Shown: one piece after another, positions 9,536-18,707 of the stretch
How the letters are laid out: every line of letters begins with the position of its first letter
Numbering within the stretch: position 1 is the stretch's first letter
NCBI GenBank assembly: GCA_028281925.1
Contig: JANQIX010000016.1
Span: 1 to 64,000, forward strand
Origin: Alphaproteobacteria bacterium
GTDB taxonomy: Bacteria; Pseudomonadota; Alphaproteobacteria; DSM-16000; Inquilinaceae
DNA length: 64,000 nucleotides
Direction: 5' to 3'
Made by a program: the position numbers and the translations under genes
Notes under the pieces: generated by a model
Database searches by the model: none
The model's input: the letters and a program-made list of their open reading frames with translations, nothing else
Told to the model about the DNA's origin: nothing

Positions 9536-9693
9536 GGCCCTCCTCCTCGGCTGATACACTGGACGGGAAATGGATTCTCGCCGTCGGTGGCGATGGCGAC
9601 TGAATATGGCAGGTCGCCCCAGAACGCCGGCACCTTAGCAACAGTCGGCACTGCAGCCTATGGCGGATCATCCGATCGTGATGCGCGCCTTAG

Positions 9694-12600
9694 CTATTCG
9701 GCAGCGGCCGCCCGCCTATCGCCGCGGCGCAGCAGTCGCCGCGGAAGGGACCGGGCGTCTTCTTGGATCGCCAGCAACGCCGGTACAACCAGCAGCACCA
9801 GGAAGGTCGTTCCCATCAGCCCGAACACCAGCGTGATCGCCATGGGGATCAGGAACTGGGCCTGCAGGCTGGTCTCGAACAACAGCGGTGTCAGGCCGCC
9901 AATGGTCGTCAGTGAGGTCAGAAGGACGGCCCGCAGCCGCTCGCAGGTGCCGTCGATCACGGCGTCGCGCACCGACTTGCCGTCCTGCCGGAGGTGGTGG
10001 TCGATGGTGCTGACCAGGATGATGGAATCGTTGACCAGGATCCCCGACAGACCCAAGAGCGACACCATGCTGAGAATCGTCAGGTCGTATCCCAGCAGCA
10101 TGTGGCCGAAGATCGCGCCGATCAGACCGAAGGGAATGATCGCCATGACGACCAGCGGGCGGCCGTAGGAGGCGAACACCCAGGCAAGCACGATGTAGAT
10201 CGACGACAACGCGATGATGCCGCCGATGCGCATGTCGGCGAAGGTTTCTCCCTGCTCTTCCGCCTTGCCGGCAAACCGGAACTGCACGTCATAGCGATCG
10301 GCAATGGCGGCAAGACCGGCGGACGGCAGGTCTGCAACGATGGCGTTGGCGTCGGCGACGGCATTGTCGACCTCCGCCGTGACACTGACTTCGCGCACGC
10401 CATCTTCGCGCCGAATGACGCTGAAGCCCCGCTGTTCGCGGATATCGACCACATCGATCAGCGCAACTTCCCCACCCCCGGTCGTGCGTAGCCGCATGCC
10501 CCGCAGCCCGGCTGCCGAACGGTCGTCATCGCGCAGGCGGACGCGCACCGTCACTTCGTCGTCGTCGCGCGCGAACCGATCTGCAATCGCGCCTTCGAAG
10601 GCATTCCGAACCTGACGGGCCACCGTCTCGGTCGTGAAGCCCAGCGCGCGGCCGCGCGGGGTCAGCTCCAGGATCAGTTCCGGCCTGCCATAGGGCAGGG
10701 AGTCCGCGATGTCGCTCACGCCGGGATACCGATCCAGCAACGCACGCACTTCGAGCGCCGCAGTCTTGAGATCGTCCAGCGTGCCCCCGGTAAGACGAAC
10801 ATCAAGGTCGCGGCCGGGCGGCCCGCCGATGCGCTCGCGAACGATCAGGCGCTCCAGGCCCGGCATGGGTTCGATTTCGTCCCGCCATGCTTCGATGAAG
10901 TCGGCTGTGCGGACGCTGCGCGAATCCGATGGGGGCAATTCCACCTGCATCGAGCCGACATGGTCCCCGGTCTCGTTCGCCTGTTCGGAGGAGCCTACGC
11001 CGACCCGGGCCAGCGCGATCCGGACCAGACCCTCACCGTCTTCGCCGAAGCGCTGCTCCGCGCGGACCAGCGCCTCCTCCATCTGATGGAGCATTGCGTG
11101 CGTGGTCTCGCGTGGCGTACCGGGGGCGAAGGCGGCCTCGGCCAGGACCACCTCACTTTCCGGCGAGCTGAAGAACAGAAACCCGACGCGCCCGCCCGCG
11201 ATCAAACCGGTGCTGACAACGAGGACGGCGAGAGCTGTCGCGAGAGTCAGATAGCGCCACGCCACGACGGCTGAGACAAAACGGCGGAACGGGCCGTCCC
11301 GGAACCGGTCGAAGGCAGCATCGAAGTAACGGCGCCAAGCCCCTGGCGGCCTATTCGTCTGCAGGGCGTCGCGCATATGCGACGGCAGGATCAGGAAGCA
11401 TTCCACCAGGCTCGCCACGAGGATGGCAACGACGGCGATGGGGATGGCGCTGATGATCTGGCCGATGATGCCACCGATCATCAAAATCGGCAGGAATGCC
11501 GCGATCGTGGTGATCGACGCGGCGGTGACCGGCGCCAGCATTCTGAGCGCCCCGCTTTCGGCCGCCTGTGCCGCCGTCAGACCCTGGGAATGGCGGAAGG
11601 CGGCGTGCTCGCCCACCACGATGGCGTCATCCACGATGATGCCGAGCGCCATGATCATGCCGAACAGGCTGAGCATGTTGATGCTCTGGCCGGTCACAAG
11701 CATGACCACGACGGTCGCCATCAACGAGATCGGGATGCCGCAGGCGATCCAGAAGGCCACACGGGCGTTCAGGAACACGAACAGCACCACCAGAACCAGA
11801 GCCAAACCGCCAAGGCCATTCTTGATAAGGAGTTGAATGCGCTCGTCGATCAGGTCGGCGGCTTTGTCGAACTGCTGGACGGTCAGACCGCCAGGCCAAG
11901 TGTCCGCCCGTTCCGCCAGATAGTCGTCGACCGTGGCCGCGGCCTCCAGCGCGTCGGCCATGATCGCGCGACTGATCTCCAGTTCGATCGCCGGATGTCC
12001 GTCTCGGTCGGCCACCGGCTGCGTGCGGTCGTAGCGATCGCTGACCTCGGCAATGTCGACCAGATAGATCTTCTCGCCACTGTCGAAGGTCCGAACGGTG
12101 ACCTCGCCCAGAGTATCGGCGTCGAGGCGGCGGGCCAGTGTGCGGATCTGCCGTTCAAAGTCTCCGTCCAGCGTCCCCAGCGGCACGTCCCTTGACTGAG
12201 CGCGGACGGCGCCAGCCACGTCGTCCAGGGTCATGTCCAGGCTCATCAGCGTGTCGGCGTCGACCTCGATCCAGATCTCCTCGTCGCGCGCGCCGAACAT
12301 GCTGATGCGGTCGATACCCCGATCCAGCAGGTCGTCGCGGATCTCCTCCGCGATCTCTTTCAGCCTTGCCTCTGGAAACGGGCCGGAAATCGACAGCCGC
12401 GACACGGTCTCGTAGAGAACGAAGCGCCGGATCTCAGGCTCCTCGCTTTCCGCGGGCAGGGTGGTGATCCGCGAGACCGCGGATTCCGCGTCGGACAACG
12501 CCGCCTGCATGTCCGATCCTGGCTCGAACTCCATGGTTATGGAGCCAAAGCCCTCGCGCGCCGTCGACCGTAGCGTACGGATGCCGTCGAGGAACCGGAC

Positions 12601-12819
12601 CTCCGGCTCGACCGCCCGGACGATGCCGTCTTCGATGTCCTCTGCCGAGGCGCCTGGCCATTCGACGCTGATCTGAATCACGTCGAAGCCGATGTTAGGG
12701 AAGAACTGGGTGTTCAGCCGCGCCAGCGCCACACCACCCATGACGAGCGCCAGGATCATCAGCAGGTTGGCAGCGTTGCGATGCCGAACGAAAAGACGGA
12801 CGAGCCGTGCGGGTGACAT
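9694..12819 (-). CDS. RND efflux pump inner-membrane transporter (AcrB/HAE1-like)
   Basis: 1041 residues, the usual length of hydrophobe/amphiphile RND pumps, with two repeats of six membrane helices and large periplasmic loops. Residues 12-32 form TM1. VEWPGASAEDIEDGIVRAVE is the conserved porter motif. The proton-relay Asp pair is present in GIIVDDAIVV (D397-D398), and the second half contains LLGLSGILVNDSIILV. It works as a trimer with a periplasmic adaptor and an outer-membrane channel to expel drugs, detergents or metabolites using proton flow. The adaptor gene lies 18 bases upstream in the same operon. No TolC-like factor is nearby, so the channel must be shared. Confidence 0.93.
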   Translation of the reverse strand: MSPARLVRLFVRHRNAANLLMILALVMGGVALARLNTQFFPNIGFDVIQISVEWPGASAEDIEDGIVRAVEPEVRFLDGIRTLRSTAREGFGSITMEFEPGSDMQAALSDAESAVSRITTLPAESEEPEIRRFVLYETVSRLSISGPFPEARLKEIAEEIRDDLLDRGIDRISMFGARDEEIWIEVDADTLMSLDMTLDDVAGAVRAQSRDVPLGTLDGDFERQIRTLARRLDADTLGEVTVRTFDSGEKIYLVDIAEVSDRYDRTQPVADRDGHPAIELEISRAIMADALEAAATVDDYLAERADTWPGGLTVQQFDKAADLIDERIQLLIKNGLGGLALVLVVLFVFLNARVAFWIACGIPISLMATVVVMLVTGQSINMLSLFGMIMALGIIVDDAIVVGEHAAFRHSQGLTAAQAAESGALRMLAPVTAASITTIAAFLPILMIGGIIGQIISAIPIAVVAILVASLVECFLILPSHMRDALQTNRPPGAWRRYFDAAFDRFRDGPFRRFVSAVVAWRYLTLATALAVLVVSTGLIAGGRVGFLFFSSPESEVVLAEAAFAPGTPRETTHAMLHQMEEALVRAEQRFGEDGEGLVRIALARVGVGSSEQANETGDHVGSMQVELPPSDSRSVRTADFIEAWRDEIEPMPGLERLIVRERIGGPPGRDLDVRLTGGTLDDLKTAALEVRALLDRYPGVSDIADSLPYGRPELILELTPRGRALGFTTETVARQVRNAFEGAIADRFARDDDEVTVRVRLRDDDRSAAGLRGMRLRTTGGGEVALIDVVDIREQRGFSVIRREDGVREVSVTAEVDNAVADANAIVADLPSAGLAAIADRYDVQFRFAGKAEEQGETFADMRIGGIIALSSIYIVLAWVFASYGRPLVVMAIIPFGLIGAIFGHMLLGYDLTILSMVSLLGLSGILVNDSIILVSTIDHHLRQDGKSVRDAVIDGTCERLRAVLLTSLTTIGGLTPLLFETSLQAQFLIPMAITLVFGLMGTTFLVLLVVPALLAIQEDARSLPRRLLRRGDRRAAAAE

Positions 12820-12837
12820 GGGATGCCTTCCGGCCGG

Positions 12838-14100
12838 CTATCGCAGTTCGACCGCCACGCCCGATCCGATCCCGGTGAAACGGGTCGTCACGACGCGATC
12901 GCCGTCGCCGAGCGCCCCCGCGACCAGCACACTGTCGCCGGCAACGGCAGAGACCGATACGGACCGCGGCGTAAGGCGGCCCTCAGCATCGACGACGTAG
13001 ACGATATCGCCCTCTTCCGTCGCGAACAAAGCCGTCTCGGGCAGTCTTGCAACGTTCTGGTATGGTCGGCCGGGCAAAGAGACGGTGACGAAGGCACCGG
13101 GCCTCAGTGGTGTGCTGGTGCCGACATCGGAAAGCCGCGCGAACACCGAGATACCGCCTGTATCGGACTGGATCGTCGCATCAACGCGTTCGATCTCCGC
13201 CGGAACCTCCAGAGACGTGCCGCCCAGACGCCAAGAAACAGTTGCCGTCTCACCGACCAGCGCACCATCGGATGACAGCAGATGGCCGTAATCGGCCTCC
13301 GAGAGTTGGAAGCGCGCCTCCAGCCGGCTCGGATCGATCAGCCGCGCCAGCGCCTGGTCCACGCGCACACGCTGGCCTTGCTCCACGTCGATATCCGTCA
13401 CAAAGCCGGCGAACGGTGCAGAGATGTGCGTACGCTCAACGTCCCGCTCCGCCCGGCGCACACGCACCTCAAGCCGCTCTATGATCGCCTGCTGTTGCTC
13501 GATCCGCGCCGCTTCGGCCGCCAGCGTGTTCTCGCGGATCGCGACCTGCTGGCGTTGGCGCAGCAGTTCCTGACGCGTATCGTCGAGCGCCTGCGTGGAA
13601 ACGGCTCCGGTCGCGGCCAGACGCTCTCGGCGGGACATCTCGCGGGACACGACCTCGAGGATGTCGCGGTCGCGGGCAAGAGCCTCCGTCTCCAACAACC
13701 AGCGGGCCGTCAATTCGTCGAGCCGCGCGCGGGCTTCCGACAGTTCGGCTTCGCGCTCCTCCAAGGCTGTCTGATAGTCGAACGGGTCGATCACCAGCAA
13801 AGGATCGCCCTGCTGCACGATACCGCCGGATCTGAAACCCGGCGCCACTTCGACAATCTCGCCGGCGACGGCGCTCACGACATCGACCTCGCGCCCGGCA
13901 ACGATTTCGCCATAGGCACGCAGATCGGGCCGGTGATCGCCCAGCTGCACCGTGACCGCGGAGACCGGCCATGTGCGCTCTTCCGCGGTCTGCGTCTCGG
14001 CCACAGGCCGCGTCTCAACCAGATAGGCAACCGCGGCGGCGGCGCTCAGCAGCACGAACAGCGGCAGGACCGCCTTCAACAGGCGTATCGGAAACCGCAT
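12838..14100 (-). CDS. RND efflux periplasmic adaptor (membrane fusion protein)
   Basis: 420 residues with an N-terminal membrane anchor (LLKAVLPLFVLLSAAAAVAYL). The first lipoyl half follows (GREVDVVSAVAGEIVEVAPG), then a long coiled-coil hairpin of about residues 100-215 rich in Glu, Arg and Ala. The second lipoyl half, beta-barrel (GEVAVSWRLG-like region) and membrane-proximal domain (ALFATEEGDIVYVVDAEGRL) complete the protein. It bridges the inner-membrane RND transporter encoded directly downstream to an outer-membrane channel. The operon order adaptor-then-pump is standard. The 124-base gap upstream separates it from a DUF2937-like gene and may hold the promoter; no TetR or MarR regulator gene is adjacent. 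Confidence 0.92.
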   Translation of the reverse strand: MRFPIRLLKAVLPLFVLLSAAAAVAYLVETRPVAETQTAEERTWPVSAVTVQLGDHRPDLRAYGEIVAGREVDVVSAVAGEIVEVAPGFRSGGIVQQGDPLLVIDPFDYQTALEEREAELSEARARLDELTARWLLETEALARDRDILEVVSREMSRRERLAATGAVSTQALDDTRQELLRQRQQVAIRENTLAAEAARIEQQQAIIERLEVRVRRAERDVERTHISAPFAGFVTDIDVEQGQRVRVDQALARLIDPSRLEARFQLSEADYGHLLSSDGALVGETATVSWRLGGTSLEVPAEIERVDATIQSDTGGISVFARLSDVGTSTPLRPGAFVTVSLPGRPYQNVARLPETALFATEEGDIVYVVDAEGRLTPRSVSVSAVAGDSVLVAGALGDGDRVVTTRFTGIGSGVAVELR

Positions 14101-14224
14101 GTGCGTTCTGCCTCCCTAAGATTGTGCGCTGTATTCAGGCAGCGAAGACGGCTGGCCGCCGCTTCCAGCAGCGAGCCGACGCCAACCATTACGCCGCCGC
14201 TTGGCCGGCGGATCATCGTGCGCC

Positions 14225-14779
14225 TCATGCACCGCCTGCCGCCGGGCGCCGCGGCAGCACCAAGCGCCCGAGCAGGCCGAGCCCGCCCCGCACCAGCCAG
14301 TAGGCGATCAACGCCAACGCAGCACCCATGCCAGTGTACACCAAGCTTGCCGTATCGAGGGGAAACGACGGCTGGAAATGGCGCCAAGTATCGCCGGCCA
14401 CGGTCATGTCGAGATGCGAAACGAATACCACCGGCAACTCGAAGAGGCCGGCGGCCTGAAGGCGATCATAGGCCTGGGTCAGGTCGCCGGCCCGATCGAT
14501 CTTCGCCTGCAGCGCCTCCCCCTCGCGCTGGAAGATGGGATTACTGGCTGTGTGGAAGGCGTGCAGGTAGGCGTAGACGGGCATGTCGGCATCCCGTGCC
14601 CGGTCGACGATGGCATCGACATCGACCCGCGATTCCGCGACACGGCCGGCAAGGTTCTGGGTGTAGTGCTGGACGAAGCTGGAGAATTGGGACGCCGCAC
14701 CGGCACCGCCAATCAGCATCAACAGCTCAAGCAGGCGGTCGAATCGGCGCAGAATCCCTTTTGTCACCGTCGCCGCCAT
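14225..14779 (-). CDS. DUF2937-like membrane protein
   Basis: A 184-residue protein with a hydrophobic N-terminal helix (LLELLMLIGGAGAASQFSSF), a periplasmic segment containing HAFHTASNPIFQREGEAL, and a C-terminal hydrophobic helix (LVYTGMGAALALIAYWLV). This topology and the HxxSxxPxF-like segment fit the uncharacterised DUF2937 family. ATG at 14779 is used because family members begin just before the first helix; a GTG at 14809 would add ten residues. It lies upstream of, and on the same strand as, the RND operon, but 124 bases away, so a functional link is unproven. Confidence 0.65.
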   Translation of the reverse strand: MAATVTKGILRRFDRLLELLMLIGGAGAASQFSSFVQHYTQNLAGRVAESRVDVDAIVDRARDADMPVYAYLHAFHTASNPIFQREGEALQAKIDRAGDLTQAYDRLQAAGLFELPVVFVSHLDMTVAGDTWRHFQPSFPLDTASLVYTGMGAALALIAYWLVRGGLGLLGRLVLPRRPAAGGA

Positions 14780-14887
14780 CACCCTTTCCCGGAAGTGCCG
14801 GATGAACACGCAATCCGGCTGATAAGGTCACCTTGATGCTAGCCTGCCTGCCGAGTTAGGCGGATTTATGATGGCCTGATGGCTGGA

Positions 14888-15247
14888 TCAGCGCCGACCG
14901 GCCTCTCCCGTGAGCCAGCCGACAAGCGTAAGCGCCGCGGCAGGCGCATCGAAGCGGAGTGCAGTGCTGCCATTGCCGATCCGTACAACCGTGGCTGGAA
15001 CCGTGTGCCGGAAACGCTCTGCCGTGACCTCAACGCCGTCGCCCGGCTTGAACGGAAGGCTGATGTCCAGCAGTACACCACTCGCGGAAATGTTGATCGA
15101 TCGGCAGTCGGTCGCGTATTCCCCCCGCCGGATGGTCAATTTGGCCTGGATGTCGAGACGCAGGTCCCGCCGGCGCAGGTTCTCCGGCGGGTGGAGCAGT
15201 AACGGCAGCTGGCGCAAGCGACGCCGCCAGACGTCAATCATCCCCAT
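14888..15247 (-). CDS. PilZ domain protein
   Basis: A 119-residue protein with the c-di-GMP-binding PilZ signature. An arginine run (NLRRRDLRLDI) is followed by the D/NxSxxG-type loop (SINISASGVLLDISLPF) and the strand-rich core ending SGxTALRFD-like. It probably binds c-di-GMP and alters a target such as motility or envelope machinery. The open frame continues far upstream, but that part lies opposite and within the purine nucleoside phosphorylase gene and is out of its frame, so it is not coding. ATG 15247 (MGMIDVW) with GAGGA upstream is preferred; GTG near 15303 is possible. It follows the nucleoside operon, with about 90 bases between. Confidence 0.8.
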   Translation of the reverse strand: MGMIDVWRRRLRQLPLLLHPPENLRRRDLRLDIQAKLTIRRGEYATDCRSINISASGVLLDISLPFKPGDGVEVTAERFRHTVPATVVRIGNGSTALRFDAPAAALTLVGWLTGEAGRR

Positions 15248-15339
15248 GTTCAGGAAATCCTCGGCGGACACCACCGGCAGTCGGGAGAATACTGTTGTCA
15301 CACTCCATAGGGCATAGATACCGCTGGATGCAACGCTGC

Positions 15340-16176
15340 TCAGGTTCGAAAGATCTCTGAGTCCGCCAGGTCCTCGCAAAAGGCCGTCAGCAGGGTGCGG
15401 AGCGCCCGCGCACAGACGCCGGCAACCTGCAGCGTTTCCTGATGGCTGGGCGGGGTCGTCGCCAGTCCGGCACCGAGATTGGTAATCGCCACCGTGGCCG
15501 TCACGGCAAGGCCCGCTTGGCGCGCAACGATGGTTTCCGGCACGACCGACATGCCGACGGCATCGGCACCAAGCCTGGCCAGCATCCGGACCTCGGCCGG
15601 TGTCTCGAAACTCGGGCCTAGAAGCGCGGCATAGACGCCTTCGGCCAACGGCAGCCCGACCTGAGACGCGGCTCGAAGCTGGCGGGCCGTCAGTTCCGTA
15701 TCGTAAGCTGCCGTCATGTCGACGAAACGGTCCGCTCCGTGGCCGTCCGGTTGATCGATCAGAGGGTTGCCGCCCATTAGGTTCAGATGGTCGCGCACGG
15801 CCATCAGCATTCCGGGTGACCATTCCGGGTGAAGGCTTCCTGCAGCTGCTGTCAGGTGGACGGCCCGGCAGCCAAGGCGGCGCAACGTTCGGATCGGCGT
15901 TGCCATCGCTCCGTGTCCGCGCCCCTCATAGGCATGGACGCGCCCCAAGAGGCAAGCCACCGGAAGTCCGCCCAACGTTCCCAACACCAGCCGCCCGTCG
16001 TGACCGGGAACGGATGGCTTGGGAAACCCGGGAATGTCAGCGTAGGCGATCTCTGTGATCGCCTGGACGGTGCCTGACACATCCGCCAACCCGGAGCCGA
16101 GGACGATCCCCAGCCGCGGCTCAAACCCTTCGGCAAGCCGATGTATGACGGCGGTGGCTGCGATCTCTCCGGCCAT
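15340..16176 (-). CDS. punA: Purine-nucleoside phosphorylase
   Basis: A 278-residue trimeric-type (family 2) phosphorylase that cleaves inosine or guanosine with phosphate to base and ribose-1-phosphate. Family features are the phosphate-binding GSGLADVSG at residues 27-35, VPGHDGRLVLGTLGG, GRVHAYEGRGH, LTAAAGSLHPEW and VRDHLNLMGGNPL, and the ligand-loop EVRMLARLGADAVGMS. It is shorter than the typical length by little and appears intact. It begins three bases after the cytidine deaminase stop, within the nucleoside uptake operon, so imported purine nucleosides are its likely substrates. Confidence 0.93.
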   Translation of the reverse strand: MAGEIAATAVIHRLAEGFEPRLGIVLGSGLADVSGTVQAITEIAYADIPGFPKPSVPGHDGRLVLGTLGGLPVACLLGRVHAYEGRGHGAMATPIRTLRRLGCRAVHLTAAAGSLHPEWSPGMLMAVRDHLNLMGGNPLIDQPDGHGADRFVDMTAAYDTELTARQLRAASQVGLPLAEGVYAALLGPSFETPAEVRMLARLGADAVGMSVVPETIVARQAGLAVTATVAITNLGAGLATTPPSHQETLQVAGVCARALRTLLTAFCEDLADSEIFRT

Positions 16177-16178
16177 CC

Positions 16179-16595
16179 TTACCCGCCCAGGTTTTCCGGG
16201 CCGAACGACAGCGGCAGCAGCGTTGCCAGCGTCTCCTGTCGTCGCAGGCCCTCAGGACCGCAAATGTAGACCGGAGCCTCTGGCGGCGCGAACTCGCGAA
16301 TGCGCTGGCGGCAGGCACCGCAGGGCGTACACAGGGTGTCGTCGCCCGGCCGGCCGCCAATCACCAGCACGGCCTCGATGCGCACCTGCCCGGCGCCGAC
16401 CATGGCGCCGATGGCATTGGCCTCAGCGCACTGGCCAACGGGATAGGCCGCGTTCTCGACATTGCAGCCGGCATGGACCGTACCGTCCGCTGCCAACACT
16501 GCGGCCCCCACCGGGAAGGCCGAATAGGGTGCATAGGCCCTCGCGCGTGCTGCCTCGGCAGCCTGGAACAGCCGGTCGTAGGGATCGCCGCTCAT
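16179..16595 (-). CDS. cdd: Cytidine deaminase
   Basis: A 138-residue tetrameric-type cytidine deaminase converting cytidine or deoxycytidine to uridine or deoxyuridine. The zinc site is complete: C56 and catalytic E58 in CAEANA, C92 and C95 in PCGACRQ. The substrate motif AYAPYSAFPVGAA and the NVENAAYP segment are also present. The start codon overlaps the stop of the upstream permease gene by four bases (ATGA), showing tight coupling with nucleoside import. The protein is cytoplasmic and full length. Confidence 0.95.
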   Translation of the reverse strand: MSGDPYDRLFQAAEAARARAYAPYSAFPVGAAVLAADGTVHAGCNVENAAYPVGQCAEANAIGAMVGAGQVRIEAVLVIGGRPGDDTLCTPCGACRQRIREFAPPEAPVYICGPEGLRRQETLATLLPLSFGPENLGG

Positions 16596-17563
16596 CGTTC
16601 CTTCACGTAAGGCGTACCGATCGCGCGGGGCGGGATCGCCCGGCCGACGAAACCGGCCAGCAGCACGACCGTGAGGATGTAAGGCAGAGCCTGGATGAAC
16701 TCACCAGGAATGGCCCCGATCAACGGCAATTCCACACCGCGCAGCCGAGCTTCCGTCGCGTCCAGAAATCCGAACAGAAGACAGGTCAACAAGACCGGCA
16801 CGGGACGCCATTTGGCGAAGATCAGCGCCGCCAGTGCCAGATACCCCTTGCCGGCCGTCATGTCGCGGACAAAAGACGCGTTGTGCGCCGTCGACAAATA
16901 GGCACCTGCAATCCCGCACAAGGCACCGCCGACGATCAGAGCCCGATAGCGTAGCCATGTGACGGAAATGCCCGCGGTGTCCACCGCGGCCGGATTCTCC
17001 CCGACGGCACGCATTCTGAGCCCGAACCGGGTGCGGTAGAGCACGAAGGCGACAAGGGGGACCGCGGCGATGGCGACATAGACCAGGATGTTGTGCCCGC
17101 TGATCAGGTCGGAATAGATCGGCCCCAACACGGGCACATCGGCCAGGGCTTCGGCAAACGGCAGATCGATGCCGGTGAACCGCGCCTCCGCCTCAAGCGT
17201 CGGCGTCTGCCCGCCCTGGCGGAACCAGGCATTGCCGAGGGTCGGCGCCAAGCCGGCAACCACCGTGTTGATGGCCACACCCGACACGACATGGTCGCCG
17301 CGATGGGTGATACAGGCGAAGCCGTGCAGCAGCGCCAGCAGCACGGAGACGATGATACCGGCCCCCAGCCCGATCCAGGGTGAGCCGGTGACAGCGGCCG
17401 TGGTGGCAGCGGCGAAGGCCGCGGCAAGCATCTTGCCCTCAAGTCCGATATCCACCACGCCCGACCGTTCGGCGAACAGGCCGGCCAGCGCGGCCAGGAT
17501 CAGCGGCGTGGCCAGCCGCAGGGTCGCGTCGAGGATCGAGACGGCTTGGGTGAAGGCTTCCAT
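16592..17563 (-). CDS. Nucleoside ABC transporter permease (BmpD/NupQ type)
   Basis: 323 residues with eight to ten membrane helices, related to ribose/nucleoside permeases. Its opening LATPLILAALAGLFAERSGVVDIGLEGKML is characteristic of the second permease in BMP-family nucleoside transporters, and GNNPAAVDTAGI-like (GENPAAVDTAGI) marks the coupling loop. The longer frame starts earlier, but ATG 17563 has AGGCAAGGG upstream and lies ten bases after the preceding gene. It pairs with the other permease and the duplicated ATPase to import nucleosides. Confidence 0.92.
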   Translation of the reverse strand: MEAFTQAVSILDATLRLATPLILAALAGLFAERSGVVDIGLEGKMLAAAFAAATTAAVTGSPWIGLGAGIIVSVLLALLHGFACITHRGDHVVSGVAINTVVAGLAPTLGNAWFRQGGQTPTLEAEARFTGIDLPFAEALADVPVLGPIYSDLISGHNILVYVAIAAVPLVAFVLYRTRFGLRMRAVGENPAAVDTAGISVTWLRYRALIVGGALCGIAGAYLSTAHNASFVRDMTAGKGYLALAALIFAKWRPVPVLLTCLLFGFLDATEARLRGVELPLIGAIPGEFIQALPYILTVVLLAGFVGRAIPPRAIGTPYVKER

Positions 17564-17573
17564 GGCCCTTGCC

Positions 17574-18707
17574 TCAGGTGGCCGCTTGGGTGCGCTCGGA
17601 GCGCGCGAGGAAATAGGCGGCAATGCGCGGCCGGAACATGTTCTCCAGTGCGCCAGCGAACAGGATCACCAGCCCCTGGATGACCACCACCATCTCACGG
17701 GTGATTTGCGGCATCTCGAATGCCAGCTCACCGCCGCCTTGCGTGAGGATGCCGAACAGGAGTGCGGCCAGAAAGACACCGAGCGGATGGTTGCGGCCCA
17801 TCAACGCCACGGCAATCCCGCCGAATCCGTATCCGAGCTGGAAGTTCAGCAGCAGACGGTGGTGCTCGCCCATCACCGCGTTCAGCCCGAGGAACCCCGC
17901 CATCGCGCCGCCGATCAGCATGGCCATGATGATGGTGTTGGCCGGCGAAATGCCGCCATAGACAGCGGCACGTGTGTTCTGGCCCACGGTGCGCACAGCG
18001 TAGCCCCAGCGGGTCCGCCAGATGAACAGCCAGACGAAGACGCACGCAACGATGGCCCAGACCAGCGAGAGGTTGACCGGGGACCGCGCGACCTCGATGC
18101 CAATGGCGCCAAGGATTTCGTGAAAGGCCGGCAACACCGCATGCTCGGCAAAGGCGCGACTCTCCGGGGACTGCTGGCCCGGGCGTATCAGTAGATTGAC
18201 CATCAGATAGACCATCAACGCCGCGGCGATGAAGTTGAACATGATGGTCGTGATGACGATGTGGCTGCCGCGCTTGGCCTGCAGGTAGGCCGGGATGAAG
18301 GCCCATGCGCCCCCGAACACCGCAGCCCCGATGATCGCCGCCGGCACGATCAGCACGAAGGGCAGAAAATCCAGATAGAGGCACACCAGGCCGACGCCGA
18401 GCCCGCCGATATAGGCCTGCCCCTCGCCGCCGATGTTGAACAGGCCGCAATGGAAGGCAACGGCCACCGCCAGGCCGGTGAAGACGTAGTTGGTCGTGTA
18501 GTAGAGGGTGAAGCCGATCGCTTCGCCATGGGGCACCATCTGGCCGTCGCCGAAGGCGCCGGTGATCAGCAGGCCGACAGCACGGATCGGGTTGCCGCCG
18601 ATGATCAGCACCACGATCCCGGAGACGAAGAGCGCGAGGCTCAGGTTGATCAGCGGGATCAGCCCGATATCGACCCAGCGCGGCAACGTCGCCCGGCCAG
18701 CCATCAT
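17574..18707 (-). CDS. Nucleoside ABC transporter permease (BmpC/NupP type)
   Basis: 377 residues with about ten membrane helices. The region near residues 95-110 (FNIGGEGQAYIGGLG) is the typical conserved segment of the first permease in BMP-type nucleoside transporters, and AVGQNTRAAVYGGI-type text marks the cytoplasmic coupling loop. Its start overlaps the ATPase stop by four bases, and the second permease follows after ten bases. It forms the membrane channel with that protein. Confidence 0.92.
   Translation of the reverse strand: MMAGRATLPRWVDIGLIPLINLSLALFVSGIVVLIIGGNPIRAVGLLITGAFGDGQMVPHGEAIGFTLYYTTNYVFTGLAVAVAFHCGLFNIGGEGQAYIGGLGVGLVCLYLDFLPFVLIVPAAIIGAAVFGGAWAFIPAYLQAKRGSHIVITTIMFNFIAAALMVYLMVNLLIRPGQQSPESRAFAEHAVLPAFHEILGAIGIEVARSPVNLSLVWAIVACVFVWLFIWRTRWGYAVRTVGQNTRAAVYGGISPANTIIMAMLIGGAMAGFLGLNAVMGEHHRLLLNFQLGYGFGGIAVALMGRNHPLGVFLAALLFGILTQGGGELAFEMPQITREMVVVIQGLVILFAGALENMFRPRIAAYFLARSERTQAAT

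Noticed and set aside
15248..15823. N-terminal extension of the PilZ open frame
   Set aside because: It runs out of frame through the purine nucleoside phosphorylase gene and reads as low-complexity Arg/Gly; the PilZ protein starts at or near 15247.
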